Position numbers and translations under genes: made by a program. DNA of 64,000 bases, taken from Antrihabitans cavernicola (GTDB taxonomy: Bacteria > Actinomycetota > Actinomycetes > Mycobacteriales > Mycobacteriaceae). The DNA is taken from NCBI RefSeq assembly GCF_008297975.1, contig NZ_VLNY01000016.1, positions 33,147 through 97,146 on the forward strand, read 5' to 3'. This document shows positions 41,567 through 50,761 of this stretch, piece after piece. The notes under the pieces were generated by a model, which had not been told where the DNA came from, made no database searches, and saw only the letters and a list, made by a program, of their open reading frames with translations. Within the stretch, counting starts at the first letter, position 1. Every line of letters begins with the position of its first letter.

Positions 41567-42858
41567 CGTGAGCCTGACATCGGGAGTGCGATCGTCACGA
41601 CTGTCGGGCCGCCGCCAGGGCTCACGACGTTCAACGAGCCGTCGACCGTGCTGGCGCGAGCCGCGAGGCCGGTCAGACCGGTGCCCGCAATCGGATCGGC
41701 GCCGCCGGTTCCGTTGTCGCGCAGGGTGATGACGAGGTCGTCGTCGATGGTGGCGACGTTCAGCCACGCTGCGGATGCGTTGGCGTGCTTGGCGACATTG
41801 GTGAGCAGTTCGGCCACGGAGAAATACGCTATCGCCTCGATGCCGTGTGTCGGGCGAACAGGCAGCGCGACGTTCAAATCGACCGGCACCGCACTGCGCG
41901 ACGCCAAGGTTTCGAGCGCATGCGGCAGTCCCAGATCGAGTGCGGGCGGGTGGATTCCGCGAACCAACTCGCGGAGTTCTCGCAACGCATCCTTGGCGTT
42001 GGCATGTGCGTCGGAGATCAAGCTGGACGCGTCGTCGCCCGACGCGATCTTCTCCTCCGCGCGACCGAGAGCCATTGCCATGGTGACCAATCGGGCTTGA
42101 GTGCCGTCGTGCAGATCGCGTTCCACCCGACGCAGCGTGGCCGCTGAATCTTCGACCGCGGTGGTGCGTGTGTCTTGCAGTTGCCTTACCCGCTTGTCGT
42201 AGTCGGTCTGCCCGAGCAGTGCGTGCACCAATGCCTTGTCCAGCGCGACCAGTGCGCGAACGGGCCACGGCGCCAGGAAGACACAGACCACACCGAGGGC
42301 GGCAAACGCGAGCGTGGCAGGCCAGGTCTCGATGTACATGTCGCCGAACTGCACGAGGGAGTGATGCGCGACGCCGTTGGAATCGATGTTCTGCGGGTTG
42401 GCCAGCCACCACGGAATCGGCGAGATGGCGACGAACGCGGAGATGACGACGAACAGCAGCACGAAGTAGGCGAGCACAACGCCGATCACGGATTTCGCGA
42501 CCAGGTAGAGAATGCCGCGCCAGCCGACTCGGTCCGTCAGTCCGGCCTTGATGAAGTTGAAGAATCCGGGTTTCGGCCGAAACGGTGCAGGGACCTCGAC
42601 TGGCGACTGCAGGAGATACTCGCAGAGCCAGCGATAGATGTGACCCCACACGCGGCCGCCGAGGATGGTGCCCGCAAGGACAGGGATGCCGACCAGGGTG
42701 ATCGCGAAGAACAGGCCTGCGCCGAAGCCGAGCCACAGGTAGGCGATGCCGAGGGTGCCGAGCACCAGGCCGACCAGCAGATATGCCAGCTCTCGCCATG
42801 TGCGGGCCTCGAACGGGGCTCGCAGGATGGTCATCGGCACGGATTCAGTTTGGCTCAT
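41563..42858 (-). CDS. Sensor histidine kinase (HisKA_3 type) with PspC-like membrane sensor
   Basis: 431 residues. The N-terminal half has four helices (~25-65 double, ~115-145, ~182-200) with the repeated RELAYLLVGLVLGTLGIAY segment typical of the actinobacterial sensor-domain kinases. The dimerisation/H-box is ERDLHDGTQARLV with phosphoacceptor H250. The ATPase region has VAELLTNVAKHANAS (N-box) and DNGTGGAD...GTGLTGLAARA (G-boxes). These membrane-buried kinases often sense cell-envelope or drug stress. The specific signal is unknown. It is cotranscribed with and overlaps the response regulator. Confidence 0.92.
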   Translation of the reverse strand: MSQTESVPMTILRAPFEARTWRELAYLLVGLVLGTLGIAYLWLGFGAGLFFAITLVGIPVLAGTILGGRVWGHIYRWLCEYLLQSPVEVPAPFRPKPGFFNFIKAGLTDRVGWRGILYLVAKSVIGVVLAYFVLLFVVISAFVAISPIPWWLANPQNIDSNGVAHHSLVQFGDMYIETWPATLAFAALGVVCVFLAPWPVRALVALDKALVHALLGQTDYDKRVRQLQDTRTTAVEDSAATLRRVERDLHDGTQARLVTMAMALGRAEEKIASGDDASSLISDAHANAKDALRELRELVRGIHPPALDLGLPHALETLASRSAVPVDLNVALPVRPTHGIEAIAYFSVAELLTNVAKHANASAAWLNVATIDDDLVITLRDNGTGGADPIAGTGLTGLAARASTVDGSLNVVSPGGGPTVVTIALPMSGSR

Positions 42859-42949
42859 GGGTACGACTTTGCTCGGCTACGGGCGCGCGATCGATGGTGT
42901 GAACTGGCGAATCGGTGGTAGTGCCAGCCCCACCGAATACCCTGACCGC

Positions 42950-43618
42950 ATGACCGAAGCGGAGCATCCCGGGCCAAGCGAATGGGGCGAGAATCCCAAC
43001 GGCGTGGGGCCGTGGGTCGAGGAACACGGCGAGCCGGTGCCGACGGATCCGCGATACGACCCCGACTTACTGGCGGAAGGCGACCGCCGCAACGTCGTCG
43101 ACGCGTACCGGTACTGGACGCGCGAGGCGATAGTCGCCGACATCGACCAGCGCAGGCACCCACTGCATATCGCGATCGAGAACTTCGGCAACGACGCCAA
43201 CATCGGCACGGTGGTGCGGACCGCGAATGCGTTTGCCGCTGCGGTGGTACACATCGTGGGGCGTCGGCGCTGGAATCGCCGGGGCGCCATGGTGACCGAC
43301 CGCTACCAACACATCGTGCATCATCCCGAGACGTCGGATCTGATCGAGTTTGCCCGTGCCGCAGGGCTGGTCGTCGTCGCAGTCGACAACACGCCCGGCT
43401 CGGTGCCGTTGGAAACCGCTGAGCTGCCGCGCAATTGCCTATTGCTGTTCGGGCAAGAGGGGCCCGGCGTCACCGACGACGCGAAAGCCGCTGCCGCGAT
43501 GACGGTGTCGATCGCGCAGTTCGGGTCGACGCGCAGCATCAACGCCGGTGTTGCCGCAGGCATCGCTATGCATGCCTGGGTGCGAACTCACGCCGATCTC
43601 GAAAAGGCTTGGAAGTGA
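42950..43618 (+). CDS. TrmH/SpoU family RNA methyltransferase
   Basis: 222 residues from ATG 42950 (the frame is open to 42746, but the upstream part overlaps the divergent kinase gene). The SPOUT knot is IENFGNDANIGTVVRTANAF, then LLLFGQEGPGVTDDA and IAQFGSTRSINAGVAAGIAMH, the three classic TrmH motifs with the catalytic Arg of VRTANA. It resembles M. tuberculosis Rv0380c. It should 2'-O-methylate rRNA or tRNA using S-adenosylmethionine; the target nucleotide is unknown. Its stop overlaps the GTG start of an ECF sigma factor (GTGA), an unusual coupling. Confidence 0.88.
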   Translation: MTEAEHPGPSEWGENPNGVGPWVEEHGEPVPTDPRYDPDLLAEGDRRNVVDAYRYWTREAIVADIDQRRHPLHIAIENFGNDANIGTVVRTANAFAAAVVHIVGRRRWNRRGAMVTDRYQHIVHHPETSDLIEFARAAGLVVVAVDNTPGSVPLETAELPRNCLLLFGQEGPGVTDDAKAAAAMTVSIAQFGSTRSINAGVAAGIAMHAWVRTHADLEKAWK

Positions 43619-44535
43619 ACGAGATCGAGTTCGCCGGCCTTGTCGACGAGCATAAGCGCGGTTTGCATCAGCACTGCTATCGCATGCTCGGCTCGCTTCA
43701 CGATGCCGAGGAAGCCTTGCAGGAAACGTGGATCGCGGCGTGGAAGGGTATCGACGCGTTCGAGGGTCGCAGCAAGGTGCGGACGTGGCTGTACACGATT
43801 GCCACTCGATGCTGCCTACGGCATGCCGAACGTCAGCCGCCGCGCCTGCTGTCTTGGGAGCACGGTCCGTCGCGGGAACCGGAGGACGACCTTGGCGAGC
43901 CGATCATGGACTCGATCTGGCTCGACCCGTGGCCGTCGGATCCCGGCGAGGCTGCGCCGCGACGGGAGACCATCGGCCTCGCCTATGTTGCTTCTCTGCA
44001 ACATCTTCCACCGAATCAACGGGCGGTGCTGCTGCTGAGTGAGGTGCTGGCGTTCTCGGCTGCGGAGGTCGCGGGGATGCTCGACACCTCGACTGCCTCG
44101 GTCAACAGTGCGCTGCAGCGAGCTCGCGCGACGGTGTCCACCCGGGTCACGGCCGAGCCGGTCGTGTCCGACGACGAGCGCGTGCTGCTCGACTCGTTCG
44201 TCGATGCCTGGGAACGCGCGGACGTGGACGCGTTGGTCGAGATGCTCAGCGAGGGTGTCAAGTTCACGATGCCACCGCTGCTCGCCTGGTACGACGGTCG
44301 CGACGCCGTACTCGGTTTCGTCGAACGCAAGGTGTTCGCCACGCAGTGGAAACTGGTGCCGGTGGTGGCGAACGGGCAGCCCGCGTACGCCTGCTATCAG
44401 GGCCCGGACTTCAAGCTCGGTGCCATCAACGTGCTGACCGTCGAGGACGGCAAGATCAGCTGGATTGCCGCGTTTGTCGATCCGGCTGTCACCGCGCAGT
44501 TCGGACTTCCAGAATATTTTCCCGCCGACCGATGA
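43615..44535 (+). CDS. ECF sigma factor with SnoaL-like C-terminal domain (SigG subfamily)
   Basis: 306 residues from GTG 43615. Sigma-2 region: LHQHCYRMLGSLHDAEEALQETWIAAWKG, with WLYTIATRCCLRH. Sigma-4: LPPNQRAVLLLSEVLAFSAAEVAGMLDTSTASVNSALQRARATV. The C-terminal ~130 residues (DSFVDAWERADVDALVEMLSEGVKFTMPP) form an NTF2/SnoaL-like domain, as in the SigG-type TIGR02960 family. Such domains probably regulate activity in place of an anti-sigma factor, and I see no anti-sigma gene. It is translationally coupled to a TrmH methyltransferase and followed by a DHFR-like gene. Promoter targets were not identified. Confidence 0.88.
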   Translation: MNEIEFAGLVDEHKRGLHQHCYRMLGSLHDAEEALQETWIAAWKGIDAFEGRSKVRTWLYTIATRCCLRHAERQPPRLLSWEHGPSREPEDDLGEPIMDSIWLDPWPSDPGEAAPRRETIGLAYVASLQHLPPNQRAVLLLSEVLAFSAAEVAGMLDTSTASVNSALQRARATVSTRVTAEPVVSDDERVLLDSFVDAWERADVDALVEMLSEGVKFTMPPLLAWYDGRDAVLGFVERKVFATQWKLVPVVANGQPAYACYQGPDFKLGAINVLTVEDGKISWIAAFVDPAVTAQFGLPEYFPADR

Positions 44536-44600
44536 TTTTCGTGGATGGCCCGTCTCTAAACGAGTAGAAACCACACACTCGACCGAGAGGACATAGGCAA

Positions 44601-45149
44601 ATGCGCAACATCGTCGTCAGCAACATCGTTTCTTTGGACGGCTTCTACGAGGGTCCCACCAACGGCGTGATGGACCTGCCTATGGACGGCGCGTTCGACG
44701 CGTACAACCTGGAGCGGATTCGCGCGGCGGGCACCGTGCTGCTCGGCGCCAACTCGTATCGGTTGTTCAACGGATTCTGGCCGGCGATGGCGGAACACCC
44801 GGATGCGACCGACGTGCACCGTGCTTTCAGCAAGGCCTACGACGACGTCGACGTTGTGGTGGTGTCCGACTCGCTCACCGTCGTCGACGACGCGCCCTGG
44901 GCTGCGCGGACGCGGGTGATCGGGCGAGACGAGGTCGCGTCGTTGGAGGGCGAGATCGTGGTCTTCGGTAGTCGGACGATGTGGACGGGACTGCTGGAGA
45001 GCGGGCTGGTCGACGAGGTGCATCTGATCGTGGGCGCGCAAGCACTAGCCGGTGGGACGCCGCTCTTCGGTGCTCCAACTGCCTTGCACCTGAAGGAAAC
45101 ACGGACGTTCGCGGATTCGGATAACGTGTTGATGGCGTACACGATCTGA
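44601..45149 (+). CDS. Dihydrofolate-reductase-like (RibD C-terminal type) protein
   Basis: 182 residues. It opens IVVSNIVSLDGFYEGP and has LLGANSYRLFNGFWPAM, EIVVFGSRTMWTGLLESGLVDEVHLIV and GGTPLFGAP, the typical pattern of the RibD/YwjB-type DHFR superfamily that binds NADPH. Actinobacteria have many copies and most have no known substrate. Gene order after an ECF sigma factor with a SnoaL-type domain is common. A 65-bp gap precedes the ATG with GAGAGG nearby. Function as an NADPH-dependent reductase is inferred from fold only. Confidence 0.83.
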   Translation: MRNIVVSNIVSLDGFYEGPTNGVMDLPMDGAFDAYNLERIRAAGTVLLGANSYRLFNGFWPAMAEHPDATDVHRAFSKAYDDVDVVVVSDSLTVVDDAPWAARTRVIGRDEVASLEGEIVVFGSRTMWTGLLESGLVDEVHLIVGAQALAGGTPLFGAPTALHLKETRTFADSDNVLMAYTI

Positions 45150-45163
45150 GGGGTGGGCTGCAC

Positions 45164-45775
45164 ATGCTGGTGTGGATCAACGGCGCGTTCGGGGCGGGAA
45201 AGACGCAAACGACGTTCGAGCTGCACCGTCGTGTGCCGGGATCGCACGTCGCGGATCCTGAGCTGATCGGGCATGCGCTGCACAAGATGCTGCCGCCGGC
45301 TGCGCGCCTCGATTACCAGGACAGGCCGCAGTGGCGGTCGGCTGTGACGAGGACGCTGATCGATGCGGTGGAGGCACACGACGGTCCGGTGATTGTGCCG
45401 ATGACGTTGGTGAACGGTGCGTACTTCGACGAGATTGTGGGTGGGCTCCGCGCCGCGGGCGTCGATGTTCGACACTTTGCGCTGATCGCCTCACCGGAGA
45501 CGTTGCGGTTGCGGCTGCGAAGTAGAGCCAGCTTCTTGATGGCGAAGGTGGTCGGACGAGGCGAAAATTGGGCGATGGAGCAGATCGACAGGTGCGTAAC
45601 GGCGCTCGCGACAGACAAGTTCGCCGTGCATGTCGACACCGATGACCGCGAGATAGACGACGTTGTCGAAGAAATCGCGGAGCGTGCAGGGCTCGAATTG
45701 ACCGAGCCGAGGTTGCCTGCGGCTCGATACCAGTTGCGGCGCTTGACGGTTGGGTTGCGGCATATTCGGTTGTAG
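45164..45775 (+). CDS. AAA/P-loop ATPase, TmrB-like
   Basis: 203 residues. Walker A is WINGAFGAGKTQTTFELHRR at the very N-terminus, followed by RRVPGSHVADPELIGHAL. The layout resembles tunicamycin-resistance protein TmrB and related small P-loop kinases. A second block is VIVPMTLVNGAYFDEIVGGL and the region LIASPETLRLRLRSRA is kinase-like (lid). The C-terminal segment AARYQLRRLTVGLRHIRL is basic. No membrane helices are present. The function may be phosphorylation or binding of a small drug-like compound; this is inference from the family. It starts 15 bp after the DHFR-like gene. Confidence 0.75.
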   Translation: MLVWINGAFGAGKTQTTFELHRRVPGSHVADPELIGHALHKMLPPAARLDYQDRPQWRSAVTRTLIDAVEAHDGPVIVPMTLVNGAYFDEIVGGLRAAGVDVRHFALIASPETLRLRLRSRASFLMAKVVGRGENWAMEQIDRCVTALATDKFAVHVDTDDREIDDVVEEIAERAGLELTEPRLPAARYQLRRLTVGLRHIRL

Positions 45776-45791
45776 GTGCGCGGGAGTGACA

Positions 45792-46125
45792 ATGAAGTAC
45801 GTGATCGATGGCGCTCGAATATCGAGCCTCGACGACGTTTTCGTGCTTGTCGGCGAATCGGTGCGTGGCGAAGGTGGTTACTTCGGCCGGAATCTCGAAC
45901 GGTCAGTTCTGTTTCGTTCTGCGCAACAGCGATAACGCGCGAGATGCGCTCGGCTACGCCGAGACGGTTCGGCAGTTGACCGACCGTCTCGCCCATTGCC
46001 ATCCGACGAACCGGCAGCGGGTTGGTGCCGATCTCGACCGTGCGCGCGCCGGTGAGGGGTCGACAGCATTCGATTGGCTGGTCGACACCTTCAAGTTCCG
46101 TGGTCTGCGTCTCGAACTGCAGTAG
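45792..46125 (+). pseudogene. Disrupted barstar-family gene
   Basis: Reading from ATG 45792 gives MKYVIDGARISSLDDVFVLV and GEGGYFGRNLE, the N-terminal half of a barstar-type protein (expected GGYFGRNLDAL.DCL). The frame then ends at 45935. In the +1 frame, NGQFCFVLRNSDNARDALGY, ETVRQLTDRLAHCHPTNRQR, then GSTAFDWLVDTFK up to 46125 gives the C-terminal half of the same family. The join at ~45893-45905 lacks about 15-18 residues and shifts frame, so a deletion has broken the gene. No barnase-type RNase gene is adjacent. A GGGAG ribosome site remains. A sequencing error would not explain the missing residues. Confidence 0.75.
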
Positions 46126-46175
46126 CGGTCGAAATTCGCTCGAAATGCCGATGGCCAGCGTGCAAGTATCGAGGC

Positions 46176-46517
46176 ATGACTGTTGGCGTTGTGCGGAGTT
46201 GGTATGGCGAAGAGGGCTGGGGTGTAATCGATTCCGCGGAAACGCCGGGCGGGTGCTGGGTGCACTTCAGCCACTTGTGGGCCGGCGCTATGCCGAAGGC
46301 GGCGCCGGGGCAGAGCCTAGCGGTGAGAACGAGCGGTACCCGCCAACTCCGCGTCGGCGAGACGGTCGACTTCGACTGGGAGGCAGTGACTCAGGACGGG
46401 TTCGCGTTCCGCGCTACCGACGTTCGTCCTGATGGTGAACCGCCGCGTTGGGAAATTGTCGAGTCCACGGGCGGCTATGCATCGTTTGTCGACATCAACT
46501 TCGACGAATCACAGTGA
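46176..46517 (+). CDS. Cold-shock-like domain protein
   Basis: 113 residues from ATG 46176. The N-terminal ~70 residues form a cold-shock/OB fold: VGVVRSWYGEEGWGVIDSAE (RNP1 equivalent EGWGVI), then GGCWVHFSHLW (RNP2 equivalent VHFSHL), with a closing GETVDFDWEAVTQDGFAFRA. Aromatic RNA-contact positions (W, W, F) are conserved though the RNP1 differs from the usual KGFGFI. The C-terminal ~40 residues (REIVESTGGYASFVDINF-like) are an extension. It probably binds single-stranded RNA or DNA. An in-frame extension up to 46074 is rejected because it would overlap the barstar pseudogene. Confidence 0.75.
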   Translation: MTVGVVRSWYGEEGWGVIDSAETPGGCWVHFSHLWAGAMPKAAPGQSLAVRTSGTRQLRVGETVDFDWEAVTQDGFAFRATDVRPDGEPPRWEIVESTGGYASFVDINFDESQ

Positions 46518-46574
46518 AGCCAGAATGCTGCCTCTAGCTGCGTATTTCCTCTTGCGGTAGAACGTGTGTTCGAG

Positions 46575-46580
46575 TATGAT
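46575..46580 (+). promoter_or_regulatory. -10 element TATGAT of the first DUF222 gene (leaderless)
   Basis: TATGAT (46575-46580) is followed by six bases and then ATG at 46587, so transcription would start at or within a base of the start codon. The sequence GCGGTAGAA lies further upstream (46554-46562) and is repeated before the second DUF222 gene at 63862-63870. Confidence 0.45.
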
Positions 46581-46586
46581 CGATGC

Positions 46587-48450
46587 ATGTTCGATGGGGG
46601 TTTCATTCCAGGGGATTTGACGACGGATTTGCCGTTGTTCGAGGCGTTGTCGTCGGTGGTGGCGCGGGAGAACGTGTGTGCGTTCGAGAAGGTCACGATT
46701 GCTGCGGAGTTGTGGGATGTGTGGTTCGAGCGTGATGTTGCTGCGGGTGGGGATGTGATCGTCGATTGCGGTAACAACGCCGTTGGCGGAGATTGCGGTG
46801 CGGATCGGGTGTTCGAAGACGATGGCCGAGAACTATGCGTTGCTCGGCCTCGACCTGCGGTTGCGTTTGCCGCTGACGCGGGTGGCGTTCGCGGCGGGCG
46901 GGTTGGATTATGCGCGGGTGGCGAAGATTTCGCGGTCGTTGGGTGGGTTCACTCCGGCCACCGTGGCCGCGGCGGAACCGGAGATTGTTGCTGCGGCGCG
47001 GAGTCTGTCGCCGGGGCCGTTGGGGTCGGCGATCGAGCAGGTGTTGATCCGGATCGCCCCTGACGAGGTCGCGGAGCGGCGTATCGATGCGACTCGGTGT
47101 CGGCGGGTGCGGAAGCGTCGTGATGGTGATCTCGGTGTGTTCGAGGCGGTCCTCTCACCCGAGGAGTGTGAGGCAACGTGGCAACGGATCGCGGAGGTGG
47201 CCGACACTGTCTGCAAACATGATCGCCGGAACAGGCAGTACCGGTTGGTGGATGCGTTTCAAGCGTTGATTCATGGTGAGAACCGGTTGCAATGTAAGTG
47301 TGGTCGTGCTGATTGTGTTGCTGCGGAGAAGGTGTCGGCGAAGCGGCGGACCCCGTTGGTGCAGGTGTCGATCGATGTCGCGACGCTGCTGGGGTTGTTG
47401 TCGAACCCGGCCTATCTCGAAGGGGACGGTCCGATCGATCCCGCGTTGGCGCGCGAACTTGCCGCCGACGGGACGTGGCAGGCGATGTTGACCGAGGCCC
47501 TCGAGATGGCACGCTCCCTAGGTCTTGTCGACGACGAAGCCGCTGCCGAAGTCGAAGCCGATGCGGCAGGACAGCGCGCGCCGGTGCCTGACAGCGCCGA
47601 CGGCGACGCTGTTGGTGCTGAAAGTGGACCTGTGCAACCGGATTCAGCACAGACGGATTCCCCTGAATCAGAATCGTCCAATTTCAATTCGGCGCAACCG
47701 GATTCGGCGCGCCTGGATGCACCGACATCGAATTCGGTTGAGCAAGAATCGGCAGCGCAAGATTTGGTCAGGACGTCGGAATCGGAATCGTCGCCGGACC
47801 CCTGCGAGCCCGCCAAGCCCAACCCACCGCGGGCGTGTGTGGCGGTTTTCCATGGTCGCGGGATGCGCCGCACGGCGGGGTGGTTGCCGGAGTTCGGGTC
47901 GACACCCGCATTAACAGATCCGGCGACCACCGAACTGTCACCGACCGCGGTAGCCGAGCTGGTCGCGAATGCGATCGCGAAAGACCCACAGCTAGCAAAC
48001 GGGGAACACCCGGACGGCCATGGCGGCCACAGCCAACCTCCACCGGGAGCCCTGGAGTACCGACCTGATGCGGAAACTGTGGCGATCGTTCGGGCCCGGG
48101 ATCGGTATTGCCGATTCCCGGGGTGCAGGGTCCCGGCGAAGAAGTGTCAGGTTGATCATGTGATTCCGTTTCGCCACCACGCCCCGCATACGGGTGGCTG
48201 GACCATCCCGTCGAATCTGCAATGCCTGTGCGCATTTCACCACCAACTCAAAACCATGAAACTGTGGTCGGCGAAAATGTTGCCCGGCGGGATCGTCATC
48301 TGGACCAGCAGCTACCAAACCACCCACATCACGCTGCCGGATGGCGGACTGACCGCGTCACCACCGGATCCCGACCTGACTCCGAAGATCCGCAACGGAC
48401 CAGACAAATGGGAACCACCGGAAGCGCCTGAAGAAAAGGCGCCATTCTGA
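46587..48450 (+). pseudogene. DUF222/HNH endonuclease (13E12-type), frameshifted near its 5' end
   Basis: ATG 46587 opens MFDGGFIPGDLTTDLPLFEA and runs to VDCGNNA, then a G at about 46782 shifts the frame; removing it gives NNALAEIAVRIGCSKTMAEN, the normal DUF222 continuation. The rest is open to 48450 (555 codons from a TTG at 46783). The DUF222 domain is followed by a low-complexity Ser/Asp/Pro linker (~280-320 after the shift) and a C-terminal HNH motif: RYCRFPGCRVPAKKCQVDHV, IPSNLQCLCAFHHQL with Cys pairs. Either the gene is a pseudogene or translation begins at the TTG, losing ~65 residues. Function of this widespread family is unclear. The stop overlaps the next ATG (TGATG). Confidence 0.75.
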
Positions 48451-49616
48451 TGAAAATGCAGTGGCAAGATCGTCCTATGCGCGGAGCGGCGGTAACCACA
48501 CAGGAGTGGTCGACGCGGGCAGATCTGGCCGAGGCCGCGATCGTCACCCGGAACCTGCGACGACTGTGGGGCATTCCGGGCACGCTGCTCGGCGTCGTTG
48601 CCTGGCCTGCCGTCCGCCGTGAACGACTGTTCTTCCGCTGGGACTACTGGTGGCAGGCGCATCTCATCGATTGCGCCGTCGACGCAGCAGACCGGGAACC
48701 GACTCCGTTGCGCCGCCGCCGCATCGTGCGCATAGCTCGCACGCATCGGATTCGGAATCTGCGTGGCTGGACCAACAGCTACTACGACGACATGGCGTGG
48801 CTCGGCATCTCACTCGAACGCGCTCAGCGCACCCAGTTGATCGAACACCGATCGGCGATCGAAGCGTTGGAAGACAGCATCTTCGACTCGTGGGCGCCCG
48901 AGAAAGGCGGCGGCATCCCGTGGTGTCGTGGCTCCGATTTCTACAACACCCCCGCCAACGGCCCCGGCGGCATCATGCTTTCCCGAACGGGCAAGGTGTG
49001 GCGGGCAGAGGCCATGGCCGACTGGATCGACGACAACCTGGTCGACCCCACCACACACTTGATCTACGACGGCACCCGACCGGATCGCGCACCCGCCGAC
49101 CCGCTCGACCGCGCCATCTACACCTACTGCCAAGGTGTGGTGCTGGGGCTGGAAACCGAACTGGCCGTTCGCATCGGCGAACCGCGCCACGCCGAACGCG
49201 TCCACCGACTGATGCAAGCCGTCGCCGATCAGCTGACCGACAAGAACGTCATCGTCGGCGGCGGTGGCGGCGACGGCGGCTTGTTCAACGGCATCCTCGC
49301 CCGCTATCTGGCGCTCGTCGCTGTGATGCTGCCGGGAAACTCACCCGAAGACACCGAAGCCCGCGACCTCGCCGCCAAGATCGTGCTGGCCTCGGCGGCT
49401 GCAGCATGGGACAACAGGCTCGAAGTCGAAGAGCAACCGCTGTGGGGCCGCGATTGGTCGGTACCCGCGGTCCTGCCCGGGTACGGAAACACCCTCGCTG
49501 TCTTCACCGGCGGAACCGTTCACTCGTCCGATATTCCGGAACGCGACTACTCGGTGCAGCTCAGCGGCTGGATGCTGATGGAAGCGGCCTACGTAGTGAG
49601 CGCCGCGGGCTACTGA
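48450..49616 (+). CDS. Glycoside hydrolase family 76-like protein (Rv0365c-like)
   Basis: 388 residues (alternative ATG at 48477). The (alpha/alpha)6 fold shows WDYWWQAHLIDCAVDAADRE, then GWTNSYYDDMAWLGISLERA, in which the adjacent Asp residues are the catalytic pair of GH76 alpha-1,6-mannanases. GGIPWCRGSDFYNTPANGPG and YTYCQGVVLGLETEL follow. No signal peptide is obvious, so it may be intracellular or exported otherwise. M. tuberculosis has the homologue Rv0365c next to fba and DedA, whereas here those genes are ~10 kb away. A role in mannan or mannose-lipid turnover is inferred. Confidence 0.82.
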   Translation: MKMQWQDRPMRGAAVTTQEWSTRADLAEAAIVTRNLRRLWGIPGTLLGVVAWPAVRRERLFFRWDYWWQAHLIDCAVDAADREPTPLRRRRIVRIARTHRIRNLRGWTNSYYDDMAWLGISLERAQRTQLIEHRSAIEALEDSIFDSWAPEKGGGIPWCRGSDFYNTPANGPGGIMLSRTGKVWRAEAMADWIDDNLVDPTTHLIYDGTRPDRAPADPLDRAIYTYCQGVVLGLETELAVRIGEPRHAERVHRLMQAVADQLTDKNVIVGGGGGDGGLFNGILARYLALVAVMLPGNSPEDTEARDLAAKIVLASAAAAWDNRLEVEEQPLWGRDWSVPAVLPGYGNTLAVFTGGTVHSSDIPERDYSVQLSGWMLMEAAYVVSAAGY

Positions 49617-49681
49617 TCCACTTCGAATCACGCCAACCGTAAAGGTTTTCGCGTACCGACAGCGGTTGTTAGCTGGTGGGC

Positions 49682-50761
49682 ATGACATTGCTGCGCCGAA
49701 GAACGTCGTCCGCTGCCCTCTTCCTTGCCGCCCTCGCGGCATCGACCGCGGTGCTGACCGGCTGCAGCAACGACTCGACGCCCGACAACGCGATCTCCTC
49801 GTCCGCCGCCTTGCCGACCGCGATCCCGGCCGGCACCAAGTTGGTGATCGCCGATCAGCAGGAACGCATCCAGACGCTGCTCCGCGCCTCGGGAGAGCTG
49901 GACAGGCTGCCGTTTGCATACGAGTTCGCAAACTTCGTCGGCGGGCCCTCGATCCTCGAAGCCTTCCGCGCCGGGTCCGCAGATGTGGCGGGCGTCGGCG
50001 ACGTGCCGCCGATTCAGGCATTGCTGGCGGGTCAGGATGTACCGATCATCGCTGCGGCACAGTCGGATCCGAACAACACTCCGCTCGCCGTCGCACCCGG
50101 GCAGAAGGTCGAGAAGCTCGCCGACCTGAAGGGCAAGAAGATCGCCTACGCCGAAGGGACCGCGCAGCAGGCAATCGTTCTCCGTGCACTCGCCAAGGCG
50201 AACCTGAAGACCTCGGATGTGGAACTGGTCCGCCTGCAGCTGGCCGACTTCAACGACGCCGTCCGCACCGGCCAGGTCGATGTCGCACCCCTCAACGAGC
50301 CGCGCCTGACACGCTTCCTCAAGACCCCCGGCTCGTCGACCGTGCCGATCTCCGAGACCGACGGCACCGGAAGCGGTCTCAGTTTCGTCTACGCGCGCCG
50401 CGAGGCTATCCAAGATCCGGGCAAGGCAGCCGCGCTGCAAGCCTTCGACGCCGCCTACATCCGCGCTGTCCACTGGTCGGACACCCATCCCGACGAGTGG
50501 GTGCAGAAGTATTACGTGGACAGTCAGAAGATCAGTGCCGAGGACGGCAAGCGCATCGTTGCGTCCCTGGGCAACTGGGCATTTCCGCACCTCGACGACG
50601 CCCTTGTCGCGCGTCAACAGGCCACCATCGACGTGCTCGACAAAGAGGGGCAACTCCCCAAGAAGATCAAGGCCACCGACGGTTTCGACCTCCGATTCGA
50701 CGCCATGGTCACCAAGACCGTGAACGAGATCGGCGCCACGTTCGACCGCGAGAAAAGCTGA
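49682..50761 (+). CDS. ABC transporter substrate-binding lipoprotein (sulfonate/taurine type)
   Basis: 359 residues from ATG 49682 (GTG 49676 is also in frame). A lipoprotein signal with basic RRR, hydrophobic stretch and lipobox LTGC gives an N-terminal diacylglyceryl Cys. The SsuA/TauA-type NMT1 domain reads KLVIADQQERIQTLL, ANFVGGPSILEAFRAGSADVAGVGDVPPIQ, LKGKKIAYAEGTAQQ and VDVAPLNEPRL. It collects a small organic anion, probably a sulfonate or related compound. The stop shares one base with the permease ATG (TGATG). Substrate identity is not readable. Confidence 0.9.
   Translation: MTLLRRRTSSAALFLAALAASTAVLTGCSNDSTPDNAISSSAALPTAIPAGTKLVIADQQERIQTLLRASGELDRLPFAYEFANFVGGPSILEAFRAGSADVAGVGDVPPIQALLAGQDVPIIAAAQSDPNNTPLAVAPGQKVEKLADLKGKKIAYAEGTAQQAIVLRALAKANLKTSDVELVRLQLADFNDAVRTGQVDVAPLNEPRLTRFLKTPGSSTVPISETDGTGSGLSFVYARREAIQDPGKAAALQAFDAAYIRAVHWSDTHPDEWVQKYYVDSQKISAEDGKRIVASLGNWAFPHLDDALVARQQATIDVLDKEGQLPKKIKATDGFDLRFDAMVTKTVNEIGATFDREKS

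Noticed and set aside
46783..48450. Intact HNH gene starting at TTG 46783
   Set aside because: The upstream frame contains a proper start, promoter and the missing N-terminus of the family; a frameshift explains the data better.
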